A stretch of DNA of 33,431 bases from Gammaproteobacteria bacterium. Lineage in GTDB: Bacteria; Pseudomonadota; Gammaproteobacteria; Steroidobacterales; Rariloculaceae. The DNA lies in contig PMCP01000067.1 of assembly GCA_003155415.1 (NCBI GenBank), positions 54,421 to 87,851 of the forward strand, in the 5' to 3' direction. The first letter of the stretch is position 1. Each line of letters opens with the position of its first letter. The notes beneath the pieces were generated by a model. It saw nothing but the letters and a program-made list of their open reading frames with translations, made no database searches and was not told where the DNA came from. Positions 15,493 to 21,987 of the stretch are shown here, one piece after another. Position numbers and translations under genes: made by a program.

Positions 15493-16863
15493 TCAGTGCG
15501 TGACGCGGCCGACGCGCGCCGTCGCCGTGCGCGGTACCGTGGCGCGCGCGAGATCGCCGGCGTCCTTCAACGCATCGATGCGCCAACACTGGTCGACGAC
15601 GGCATCGACCTGTGCTCGCGGCAGCGCGAGCACGGCCTGGTCGACGAATTTCTCGGTCAACTGCTCGTTGGTGAGTGGCCGATGCAGGTTGCCGAGCGAC
15701 TGCTCGACGAACTTGGTCAGCGTTCGCCCGTCGCGCAGCACGACTTCGATGTGCACCTGATCCTCGGTGATCGCGGTGTCGCCTACGGCGGTCGTCACGG
15801 CACGCACACGTTCGAGGTCGGGATCGCGGAGGGCGTCTTCGTTGAACTCCTGCAGCCCACCTTTGCCGCGTACTAGGCCGATCGCTGCGGCGTGATAGAT
15901 CGAGTACTTGCTCTCGAGTGCACGCTTCAAGTTGCTCTTGTTGCATAGATCGAGCACGAGCGGCGCAACGCGCAGGCGCACGCCAGCGATCGAGTCCGGC
16001 GCCGGATGAAATTCGCGATGCAGCTGACTACAACCGTCGATGGTGGGATGCACGACCAGACCGCAGGCGTAAGGCTTGTACGCGTTGTCACGCAGCTCGA
16101 AAGTCTTGCCGAGCCCGGAGGTGATTTTGTCGAGATCGTATTGCGCTGCTGTCACGGCAGCGAAGCCACGCGGGCCTTCGATCGAATGCTCGCCAGCAGT
16201 GAAGTCGGCGCGGCCAAGTAGCGCGGCGGTGTAGCCGTTCTGCGCGGCGCGGCCGGGTTGGAACGACTTCGCCATCGAGCCGAACATCTCGCGAAGACCG
16301 GCCGCTTGCGTGGCCGCCAGGCCGAACGCCCACACCATCTGTTTCGTAGAAAGGCCGAGCAGCTTGCCGATGGCGGCCGCGGCGCCGAACACGCCGGTGG
16401 TCGACGTGATGTGCCAGCCGGCCGCGTAGTGCGCTGGGTAGACGGCGTTGCCAATGCGCGACTCGACCTCGAAGCCCAGGATGAACGCGTGGACGAAGTC
16501 ACGGCCGGACACAGGATTTGCGCTTGCGTGAGCGAACAGCGCGGACGCCACCGGCACACTCGGATGGATGATGTTCTTCGGCAGCGTGTCGTCGTACTCG
16601 TGCACGTGCGAGCCGATGCCGTTCATCAGCGTCGCGTGCAACGCGTCGAAGCGTTCGGCGCGGCCGAGCACGCACGCAGTCGCATTGCCGGAATAGGGCG
16701 CGAGCGTGCGGATCGCCACGTCGAGCGCTGGCTCGATGCTGCCGCCGAGCGCGCAGCCCAAATAATTGAAGATGGCGCGCTTGGCTTCGTCTTGCGTCTC
16801 GCGCGGGATCGCTTCGAGCCTGCTGTCGACTACATAGGTCGCCAGCGCTTCGGTCACGGACAT
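15493..16863 (-). CDS. MmgE/PrpD family protein
   Basis: This family contains 2-methylcitrate dehydratase PrpD, MmgE, cis-aconitate decarboxylase and iminodisuccinate epimerase, so the reaction is probably on a di- or tricarboxylate. The frame opens at 16962, but the ATG at 16863 has AGGGGAA seven bases upstream and gives the standard start MSVTEALATYVVD; the result is 455 residues. Visible family blocks are FNYLGCALGGS, NGIGSHVHEYDDTLPKNIIHPSVPVASALFAHA (about residues 79-111), AGWHITSTTGVFGAAAAIGKLLGL, GLAATQAAGLREMFGSMAKSFQPGRAAQNG and KPYACGLVVHPTIDG. No prpB, prpC or acnB neighbour is present, so a methylcitrate role is not supported. It heads the ABC importer cluster. Confidence 0.93.
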   Translation of the reverse strand: MSVTEALATYVVDSRLEAIPRETQDEAKRAIFNYLGCALGGSIEPALDVAIRTLAPYSGNATACVLGRAERFDALHATLMNGIGSHVHEYDDTLPKNIIHPSVPVASALFAHASANPVSGRDFVHAFILGFEVESRIGNAVYPAHYAAGWHITSTTGVFGAAAAIGKLLGLSTKQMVWAFGLAATQAAGLREMFGSMAKSFQPGRAAQNGYTAALLGRADFTAGEHSIEGPRGFAAVTAAQYDLDKITSGLGKTFELRDNAYKPYACGLVVHPTIDGCSQLHREFHPAPDSIAGVRLRVAPLVLDLCNKSNLKRALESKYSIYHAAAIGLVRGKGGLQEFNEDALRDPDLERVRAVTTAVGDTAITEDQVHIEVVLRDGRTLTKFVEQSLGNLHRPLTNEQLTEKFVDQAVLALPRAQVDAVVDQCWRIDALKDAGDLARATVPRTATARVGRVTH

Positions 16864-16886
16864 CGCATTCCCCTGAATCGAACGTG

Positions 16887-16962
16887 GTGCCGGGCCTTGC
16901 AAAGTTGCGCAGAGTCCCCGGGCGTCGCGGCCCCACGCAATCAGCAGCGCAAGGCCTGGCAC
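16887..16962. repeat. 14-bp inverted repeat in the MmgE/PrpD leader
   Basis: GTGCCGGGCCTTGC (16887-16900) and GCAAGGCCTGGCAC (16949-16962) are complementary at 13 of 14 positions. The remaining pair is a G-U wobble in RNA of one strand. The 48-base loop is itself GC-rich. It occupies most of the 108-base gap between the beta-propeller gene and MmgE/PrpD. It may be a transcriptional boundary, a processing site or an operator. Confidence 0.6.
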
Positions 16963-16971
16963 TGTCTTTTG

Positions 16972-18075
16972 CTAGTTCACGAATCTTAGGCAGTAGATCG
17001 GCGGCAGATAGTGGCTGACATTCTGCCAGCTATCACCCTGGTTTTCGCTGACGAACAAGTTGCCGGTGGTGCTGCCGAACGCGAGTGTAGCGCCATCGGC
17101 ATCGATGTCGAGCCCATGGCGATACACGAGGTCATACGCATGTTGTTGCGGCAAGCCGTTGCGCAGGATCTCGAAGGTCTCGCCGCCATCCCGCGTGCGT
17201 GACACCACGAGCGCTCCATCCACGGGGTAGCGCCACTGATCTTTCTTGCCCGGCACAAACCATGCGGTCAGCGGGTCGCGGGGATGTGCCACCACTGGGA
17301 AGCCGAACACGGACGGCTGCGCGTTCGTGATCTCGGTGCACGTGAGGCCGCCGTCGGTACTCTTGAAGATACCGTTGTGATGCTGAATCCAAATGTGATC
17401 CGGCTGGGCGATGCACTGCGCGAGCCGATGCGCATCCTGTCCTCTGCGCTCGTACGCCTGATCGGGTGGGGCGTAGTCCGCGCGCAGACCCTGACCATAA
17501 CAGTCCCACGACGCGCCGCCGTCACGGCTCATCCAGAGTCCACCGCACGAGACGCCGATGCGTACGATGTCGGGATCCCGCGGGTCGACGAGCACCGAGT
17601 GGATGCCGGGATAGTCTGCGCCGCCGCCCACCCAAAACTTTCGGTCGGGGTGCTTCCAGAGGCTCTCGACGAGTTGCCACCGGTCGCCGCCGTCGCGCGA
17701 GTGGAATAGCCCCCCAGGGATAGTGCCGCACCAGAGCTCGCCGTCGCGTGGCGACCCTTCGAGCGCCCACACGCGCTTCGTGTCCCACGGGATCGGCGTG
17801 CCGCGCATTGGATCGAGATCGACAACGTCGTCCGGCTTCGGTGGAAATGCCGGCACCGGCCGCTCTTCCCATGTGCTGCCGCCGTCGCGCGAGCGTTTGA
17901 GCTTCACGCCGAAGTGGCCCATGTCCTGCGCCGCGTGGAGAGTGCCGTCGCGCTCGGCGAGCACCATTGTGACGGGGTCGCCCAACAGTTCGGCGCGATC
18001 GATACGCCACTCGCCGCCGTGACGACCGACCATGAACACGCCCTTACGCGTGCCGACCAGTAGCTTGCTCGCCAT
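16972..18075 (-). CDS. Cytoplasmic BNR/Asp-box beta-propeller protein
   Basis: This 367-residue protein has no signal peptide and six Asp boxes (S/T-x-D-x-G-x-x-W/F). They lie near residues 62-69, 126-133, 183-190, 239-246, 294-301 and 343-350: SRDGGSTW, SRDGGDRW, SRDGGASW, STDGGLTC, TRDGGETF and SENQGDSW. Such repeats make sialidase-like or Vps10/photosystem assembly-type beta-propellers. No sialidase catalytic arginine triad or FRIP motif is evident, so an exo-alpha-sialidase annotation would overreach. The ATG at 18075 has GGGGG six bases upstream. A second ATG at 18081 overlaps the stop of the MoaD/ThiS-like gene as ATGA, so the two are translationally coupled either way. A partner-binding or chaperone role with that small protein is my inference. 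Confidence 0.88.
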   Translation of the reverse strand: MASKLLVGTRKGVFMVGRHGGEWRIDRAELLGDPVTMVLAERDGTLHAAQDMGHFGVKLKRSRDGGSTWEERPVPAFPPKPDDVVDLDPMRGTPIPWDTKRVWALEGSPRDGELWCGTIPGGLFHSRDGGDRWQLVESLWKHPDRKFWVGGGADYPGIHSVLVDPRDPDIVRIGVSCGGLWMSRDGGASWDCYGQGLRADYAPPDQAYERRGQDAHRLAQCIAQPDHIWIQHHNGIFKSTDGGLTCTEITNAQPSVFGFPVVAHPRDPLTAWFVPGKKDQWRYPVDGALVVSRTRDGGETFEILRNGLPQQHAYDLVYRHGLDIDADGATLAFGSTTGNLFVSENQGDSWQNVSHYLPPIYCLRFVN

Positions 18076-18077
18076 TG

Positions 18078-18347
18078 TCATCCCCCAGAAAGTGACTGAA
18101 AAACATACACTTCGCTACTAGGTTGAAGGTCATCTGTAAGTTTTCGCCGGTCGCGCAGGTTGCGTCCGTCGATGAGCACCTTCACGTGATGGCGTACTTC
18201 GCCCTGGTTGTCGAGCACGTAGTCACGCACGCCAGGCCAGGTTGCGAAGTAGCGCTCGAGCAGTTCTGCCACGGTGCTCGCCGCTATTGCGGCCGTCGGG
18301 CACTCGGTATGGCGAGCCAGATTTTGGGTGAAGTGCAGGCTCGCCAC
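18078..18347 (-). CDS. MoaD/ThiS-like ubiquitin-fold protein with C-terminal Gly-Gly
   Basis: This 89-residue beta-grasp protein ends in FQSLSGG. The C-terminal diglycine is what E1-like enzymes adenylate in MoaD, ThiS and related sulfur carriers or protein modifiers. Other family features are TVAELLERYFATWPGVRDYVLDNQGEVRHHVKVLIDGRN and LQPSSEVYVFQSLSGG, the usual MoaD/ThiS strand order with the hydrophobic strand before the tail. No moaE, thiG, thiF or JAMM protease is adjacent, so a molybdopterin or thiamine role is not supported by context. Its stop overlaps the first possible ATG of the propeller gene, and it starts 10 bases after the Kdo hydroxylase gene. The partner of this carrier is unknown. 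Confidence 0.87.
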   Translation of the reverse strand: MASLHFTQNLARHTECPTAAIAASTVAELLERYFATWPGVRDYVLDNQGEVRHHVKVLIDGRNLRDRRKLTDDLQPSSEVYVFQSLSGG

Positions 18348-18357
18348 GGCCGGGGCC

Positions 18358-19266
18358 TCAGGCCGCGGAGCGCGCGAGCACGTGGTACGGCGTCAGTGCC
18401 GGCGTGCGGCAGTTAGCCAGCGGCACGAGGACGGTCGTCACGAGCGCGTACTGGCCCGTCAGCACCGAGTGGCTGATGCCGTCGGTGAATACCATCCAGG
18501 CCGATAACGGCGGAAAGTGGATCTCCTGATAGTTCTCACGACTATCACGGAACTCCGGGTTTTCTTTCATGAAATTGTGGATGCGCCGCATTGAGCGATC
18601 GTACGGGCTCGAGTCGAGCACTCGCGCGAGCGGGTACAGCTTCCCGACGGCGCTGACGAGACCGCTGTACAGCGCGTCGACCGGGCTCTTGTCGATGGTC
18701 ACTCGCGGCTTGCCGCCGCGCGCCGCCGTCCAGATCTCGGGGTGGCGGCCCATGATTGCGTTGAAGCTGCCCTTCGTGCCCCAGACGCGATTGCGGTCGG
18801 GGTGGATGTTGACGAAAAAACGCAGGATGCGTGCGCCATTCGTGGCGCCGTAAGCGCCCGCATCGATGTGCACGAGCTCGTTGCTCGAGCGTGGCTTGAG
18901 CTTGCGGCCGTGCTCTTCGATCGAGCGGAAGCTGGTGGTGCCGAGCGTCCAGTTCGGTACAAAGTCGGGGCAGCTCGCGCGTAGAAACGCCTCGACGCGT
19001 TGGCCGTGTGCTCGCAGGATTCGCTCGATGCGCTGTGCGACTTCGGGTGCCGCTTCGAATCGCGGAATTGAATCGGATTCAGGGTGATAGCTGATGTTCT
19101 TCACCTGCAATTCGCGCGGCAGGCCCGTGCGCATGAACTCCAAGTCGGCCGCGTTCGGCAACTCGAGCGGGCAGCGGTCGTAAAACACGACCTCGGCGCG
19201 TTCCATTGCGTCCTCGGTTTCGGCCGGGCTGGCTTTGGTGAAATCGCGAAGAGCGTAGCGTTCCAT
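18358..19266 (-). CDS. kdoO: Kdo hydroxylase family protein (Fe(II)/2-oxoglutarate dioxygenase)
   Basis: KdoO converts 3-deoxy-manno-octulosonic acid of the LPS inner core to the 3-hydroxy form (Ko), a non-haem iron reaction at the inner membrane or cytosol. The 302-residue product has the facial-triad motif HIDAGAYGATNGARILRFFVNIHPDRNRVW, with the His and Asp ligands near residues 120-122, and a distal His in GISHSVLTGQYALVTT. This matches the family as I remember it. The open frame extends far upstream within the glycosyltransferase gene. I use the ATG at 19266, with GAGG nine bases before it; an ATG at 19281 overlapping the upstream stop as ATGA is also possible. Its neighbour being a heptosyltransferase strongly supports the LPS-core assignment. 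Confidence 0.85.
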   Translation of the reverse strand: MERYALRDFTKASPAETEDAMERAEVVFYDRCPLELPNAADLEFMRTGLPRELQVKNISYHPESDSIPRFEAAPEVAQRIERILRAHGQRVEAFLRASCPDFVPNWTLGTTSFRSIEEHGRKLKPRSSNELVHIDAGAYGATNGARILRFFVNIHPDRNRVWGTKGSFNAIMGRHPEIWTAARGGKPRVTIDKSPVDALYSGLVSAVGKLYPLARVLDSSPYDRSMRRIHNFMKENPEFRDSRENYQEIHFPPLSAWMVFTDGISHSVLTGQYALVTTVLVPLANCRTPALTPYHVLARSAA

Positions 19267-19277
19267 GGTCGATGACC

Positions 19278-20357
19278 TCATTGACGGGGCTGTACGCCGC
19301 ACTCTACGAACGCGGCGTCGAGCTTCGAGACGACGTCCGGCACCGTGATCAGACTCATCGCGGCGGGATCGCGCACGCGTTGGCCCCAGCGCAGCGCCTC
19401 GATCGGCTTGCCGAACTCGCGTTCGACGGCCTCGGGGTATTTGTCGACGACGAGATGCTGGCTGAAGTACGGCCCTGTGCGATGGCGGTTCGACGTTGCA
19501 TACAGGCCCACGACGGGCGTGCCGACTGCAGTCGCCATGTGCGCGGGCCCGGAGTCCGGACACAGCACCACGGTTGCGCGCTGCAGAATGGCCAGCAGTT
19601 GCTTCAAGTTGGTCTTGCCGATCAGGTTGTGCGGTGGCGACTTGGCCATGGCGGTGATCTCGCGGCCATAGGTCTGTTCGATCGCGGTGTTGCCGCCGGT
19701 GAGCAGAACCCGGGCGCCGTAGCGCTTCGCCGCATAATCCGCGATCTCGGCATACCAGTCCACCCGCCAATTGCGGTAGTTGCGAAAGCGCTGCCCCGTG
19801 CACGGGCTGATCACGAGCGTGGGCGCGCCACCGGCAAAATGCGGCGCGACGGCCGCGACGTCGTCAGCGCCGATCGGGATTTCCCACCGCGGTGTGCCGT
19901 GCGGTACGCCGATGAGGTCCGCGAACTCGAACAACCCGTCCATGACGTGCCGCTCGCGCCGCGGCAGCAGCCGTGTGTTCGTGAACAGCCACTGGTGATC
20001 GCGTGCCCGCGCCTTGTCGAAGCCGATCCGAACTTTTGAGCGCACGGCGAGGCTCGCGATGTTGGCGCGGGCCGACGCGTGCATGTGCAGCAGTGCGTCG
20101 AAACGCTTACCGCCGAGCGCACGGCGCACCGCGCCGTAGCCACTCCAGCCGAGCGCCTTGTCGAGCACGACGAACTCAACGCCCTCGAGGCCCCTCAGTA
20201 ATGAGTGCTCCGTCTTGCCGATGATCCAGGTCAGGCTCGTGCTCGGCCATGCGCTCTGAATCGCGCGCACGACGGGAACCGTGTGACATGTATCGCCGAT
20301 CGCGGATAGCCGGATGATGCAGAGCGACGCGGGTGGTTGGCCGAAAGGCAGCTGCAT
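19278..20357 (-). CDS. Glycosyltransferase family 9 (LPS core heptosyltransferase-like)
   Basis: This 359-residue cytoplasmic GT-B enzyme transfers ADP-heptose, or a related sugar, to the growing LPS inner core. Family landmarks are the N-terminal CIIRLSAIGDTCHTVPVVRAIQ with its acceptor-side Gly-Asp, a mid segment LVISPCTGQRFRNYRNWRVDWY and the donor-site motif VLCPDSGPAHMATAVGTPVVGLYATSNRHRTGPY. A C-terminal helix completes the fold. It could be WaaC, WaaF or a WaaQ-like core transferase; the sequence alone does not choose, so I give no symbol. It is translationally linked to the Kdo hydroxylase gene downstream and lies 86 bases after trxA. No other LPS gene is in the window, so this is an isolated core-modification pair. 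Confidence 0.92.
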   Translation of the reverse strand: MQLPFGQPPASLCIIRLSAIGDTCHTVPVVRAIQSAWPSTSLTWIIGKTEHSLLRGLEGVEFVVLDKALGWSGYGAVRRALGGKRFDALLHMHASARANIASLAVRSKVRIGFDKARARDHQWLFTNTRLLPRRERHVMDGLFEFADLIGVPHGTPRWEIPIGADDVAAVAPHFAGGAPTLVISPCTGQRFRNYRNWRVDWYAEIADYAAKRYGARVLLTGGNTAIEQTYGREITAMAKSPPHNLIGKTNLKQLLAILQRATVVLCPDSGPAHMATAVGTPVVGLYATSNRHRTGPYFSQHLVVDKYPEAVEREFGKPIEALRWGQRVRDPAAMSLITVPDVVSKLDAAFVECGVQPRQ

Positions 20358-20443
20358 GCCGTGGGGCGGGGCTCGGGAGGACGAGCGCCATCGTACACGA
20401 TCGCCGCATGCAGGCGATCGCGGGGCTCTCGTGTGAGGCTGCG

Positions 20444-20800
20444 CTACGGTCTAGCGGCGATGCGTTCCGGTGTCGCCAGATGCGGTTCGACGAACGACGC
20501 GAGCTGAGCCTTGCTGATCGCTCCGACCTGTGTAGCCACTGGCACGCCGTCTTTGAACACCATCAGCGTCGGAATGCTGCGCACGCGGTAGCGGCTCGCG
20601 GCGGCGGGGTTCGCGTCGATGTCGAGTTTCACGACCTTGAGCCGGCCGGCATAGGTTTTCGCAGACTCGGCGACGAGCGGCCCGACCAATTTGCACGGAG
20701 TGCACCAGGTCGCCCAGAAGTCGACGAGCACCGGCTCCCTCGACGCCAGGACCTCGGCGCCGAAGCTCTGGTCAGTCACGTCGTGGGTAGCGTTTGCCAT
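20444..20800 (-). CDS. trxA: Thioredoxin with CTPC active site
   Basis: This 118-residue cytoplasmic dithiol-disulfide oxidoreductase has a full thioredoxin fold: VLVDFWATWCTPCK with Cys 33 and Cys 36, the buried Asp in VDFWA, VKLDIDANP and the cis-proline loop SIPTLMVFKDG near residue 77. The active site is CTPC rather than the CGPC of E. coli thioredoxin. The second residue affects redox potential in known variants, so a somewhat different potential is possible. There is a 10-residue C-terminal extension (TPERIAARP). GGAGAA precedes the ATG by six bases. It is divergent from the LysR gene, sharing a 100-base AT-rich control region, and lies 86 bases upstream of the glycosyltransferase. Confidence 0.95.
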   Translation of the reverse strand: MANATHDVTDQSFGAEVLASREPVLVDFWATWCTPCKLVGPLVAESAKTYAGRLKVVKLDIDANPAAASRYRVRSIPTLMVFKDGVPVATQVGAISKAQLASFVEPHLATPERIAARP

Positions 20801-20833
20801 GTGGTTCTCCGTCGGCGGTTTTTGTGAACCCGC

Positions 20834-20861
20834 ACTCTATTAGATACATAAAATAAGACAA
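20834..20861 (-). promoter_or_regulatory. Candidate promoter of trxA
   Basis: On the minus strand TTGTCT (20856-20861) and TAGAGT (20834-20839) are 16 bases apart, each matching four of six consensus positions. They lie in the AT-rich divergent region, with the -10 about 34 bases upstream of the trxA start. Confidence 0.3.
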
Positions 20862-20872
20862 ACTAGCAGAAT

Positions 20873-20889
20873 ATGAATTCACTGTTCAT
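20873..20889. promoter_or_regulatory. Inverted repeat, candidate LysR operator
   Basis: ATGAA (20873-20877) and TTCAT (20885-20889) are a perfect inverted repeat with a 7-base spacer, ending 11 bases before the LysR start codon in the divergent trxA-lysR region. LysR-type regulators typically bind imperfect palindromes of about this size near their own divergent promoters. No binding is shown. Confidence 0.4.
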
Positions 20890-20900
20890 TGGATGGAACA

Positions 20901-21860
20901 ATGGCACTCAATAAGCTGCTCGCGATGGAAGTGTTCGTCAGTGTTGTCGAGACGGGCGGCATCACGCGTGCGGCCGAGCGTCTGAAGCTGCCGAAGGCCA
21001 CTGTGACGACGCTTCTACAGAAGCTCGAAGCCACGCTGCACGTGAGGCTGCTGAATCGCACCACGCGCCACGTGAGCACCACTGCCGATGGCGCCGCTTA
21101 CTACGAGCGTTGCATCGGGATTTTGGCGTCGATTCGCGAAACGGAGGAAACACTCGCGAAGCAGCGCTCGACGCCGCGCGGTCGGTTACGCGTCGACGTG
21201 CCGACCTTGATGGCGCGCTCCGTGTTCGTGCCCGCGCTTCCGGACCTGTTCGCGCGGTATCCCGACATCGAGCTGGCCCTGGCGTGCAACGAACGCCGCG
21301 CCGATCTGCTCGAGGAGGGTATCGATTGCGCCGTCTGGAGCGGTGACATCGAAGACACGCGGCTCGTCGCCCGGCGCGCCGGGTTTCTCTACTTCGCAAC
21401 CTGCGCAGCGCCTTCCTACCTCGCGACGCATGGCCAGCCGCAGCATCCCCACGATCTCGCTCAGCATCGATGCATCAACCGGTTCGCGCCTGGCACGGGC
21501 GCCGTCGCGCCGTGGACGTTTTCGCGGGAAGGCGAGCGTGCCGAAGCCGTGTTTCCGAGTTACGTGGCGCTCGACGACGAGAACAGCTACGTAGCCGCAG
21601 CGGAGGCAGGGCTTGGCATCGCTCAGATTCCGGCGTTCGTTGCGAAGGAAGCTATCGAGCGCGGGGCTCTCGAGCTCGTGCTCGGAGACTGGTTTGCAGA
21701 ACCGGCGCCGCTCTCCATCGTCTATCCACAGAACCGCCACCTCTCTAACAAGGTGCGTGTGTTCGTTGACTGGGTGGCCGACCTGCTGCGACAGCACGAC
21801 GGTATCCAGCTGCGTTCGACGTTGCCGCAGATCAACCGGCTGCATGCGACTGCACACTGA
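20901..21860 (+). CDS. LysR-type transcriptional regulator
   Basis: This 320-residue activator/repressor has the family winged HTH at residues 1-60 (NKLLAMEVFVSVVETGGITRAAERLKLPKATVTTLLQKLEATLHVRLLNRTTRHVSTT). A LysR substrate-binding domain follows from about 90 (GRLRVDVPTLMARSVFVPALPDLFARYPDIELAL) to the end, including SYVAAAEAGLGIAQIPAFV. It belongs to the group with QRSTPRGRLRVDVP linkers, as in many LysRs that control efflux or quinone genes. I use the ATG at 20901; a TTG at 20889 would add four residues. It is divergent from trxA and 127 bases upstream of the RND operon on the same strand, so control of the pump is the simplest guess, as for MexT with MexEF-OprN. Confidence 0.95.
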   Translation: MALNKLLAMEVFVSVVETGGITRAAERLKLPKATVTTLLQKLEATLHVRLLNRTTRHVSTTADGAAYYERCIGILASIRETEETLAKQRSTPRGRLRVDVPTLMARSVFVPALPDLFARYPDIELALACNERRADLLEEGIDCAVWSGDIEDTRLVARRAGFLYFATCAAPSYLATHGQPQHPHDLAQHRCINRFAPGTGAVAPWTFSREGERAEAVFPSYVALDDENSYVAAAEAGLGIAQIPAFVAKEAIERGALELVLGDWFAEPAPLSIVYPQNRHLSNKVRVFVDWVADLLRQHDGIQLRSTLPQINRLHATAH

Positions 21861-21869
21861 TCGACGTCC

Positions 21870-21886
21870 GCCGATTCGCGATCGGC
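21870..21886. repeat. Perfect inverted repeat between lysR and the RND adaptor gene
   Basis: GCCGAT (21870-21875) and ATCGGC (21881-21886) form a 6-bp stem with a 5-base loop, 9 bases after the LysR stop. AAAA follows rather than a U-tract on the + strand. It could be a weak terminator of lysR or a regulator-binding palindrome upstream of the pump promoter. Confidence 0.4.
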
Positions 21887-21915
21887 AAAACGAGAACCGG
21901 CCGCGCGGTCTCCGG

Positions 21916-21921
21916 TACAAT
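21916..21921 (+). promoter_or_regulatory. Candidate -10 element of the RND operon
   Basis: TACAAT (21916-21921) matches five of six -10 positions and would start transcription about 60 bases before the adaptor GTG. No convincing -35 is present, as expected for an activator-dependent promoter. A partly symmetric GAGAACCG/CGGTCTC element immediately upstream could bind the activator. Confidence 0.25.
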
Positions 21922-21987
21922 TGCAGCTCCCCACGGAACCCGCGCGCGAACCTGGCGCGGCTTCCCCCGTCAGATGGAGCCGGATCC

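Noticed and set aside
15493-16863. prpD, 2-methylcitrate dehydratase
   Set aside because: No prpB, prpC, acnD or prpF neighbours; the family has several other activities.
16972-18075. Exo-alpha-sialidase
   Set aside because: Asp boxes are present, but no FRIP motif, arginine triad or signal peptide is seen; the boxes mark the propeller fold only.
18078-18347. Molybdopterin (moaD) or thiamine (thiS) gene
   Set aside because: The fold fits, but no moaE, moaA, thiG or thiF gene is adjacent, so a symbol would be unsupported.
19284-19803. Upstream half of the 481-residue frame at 18358-19803
   Set aside because: It overlaps the well-supported glycosyltransferase gene on the same strand in another frame and has Arg-rich shadow composition.
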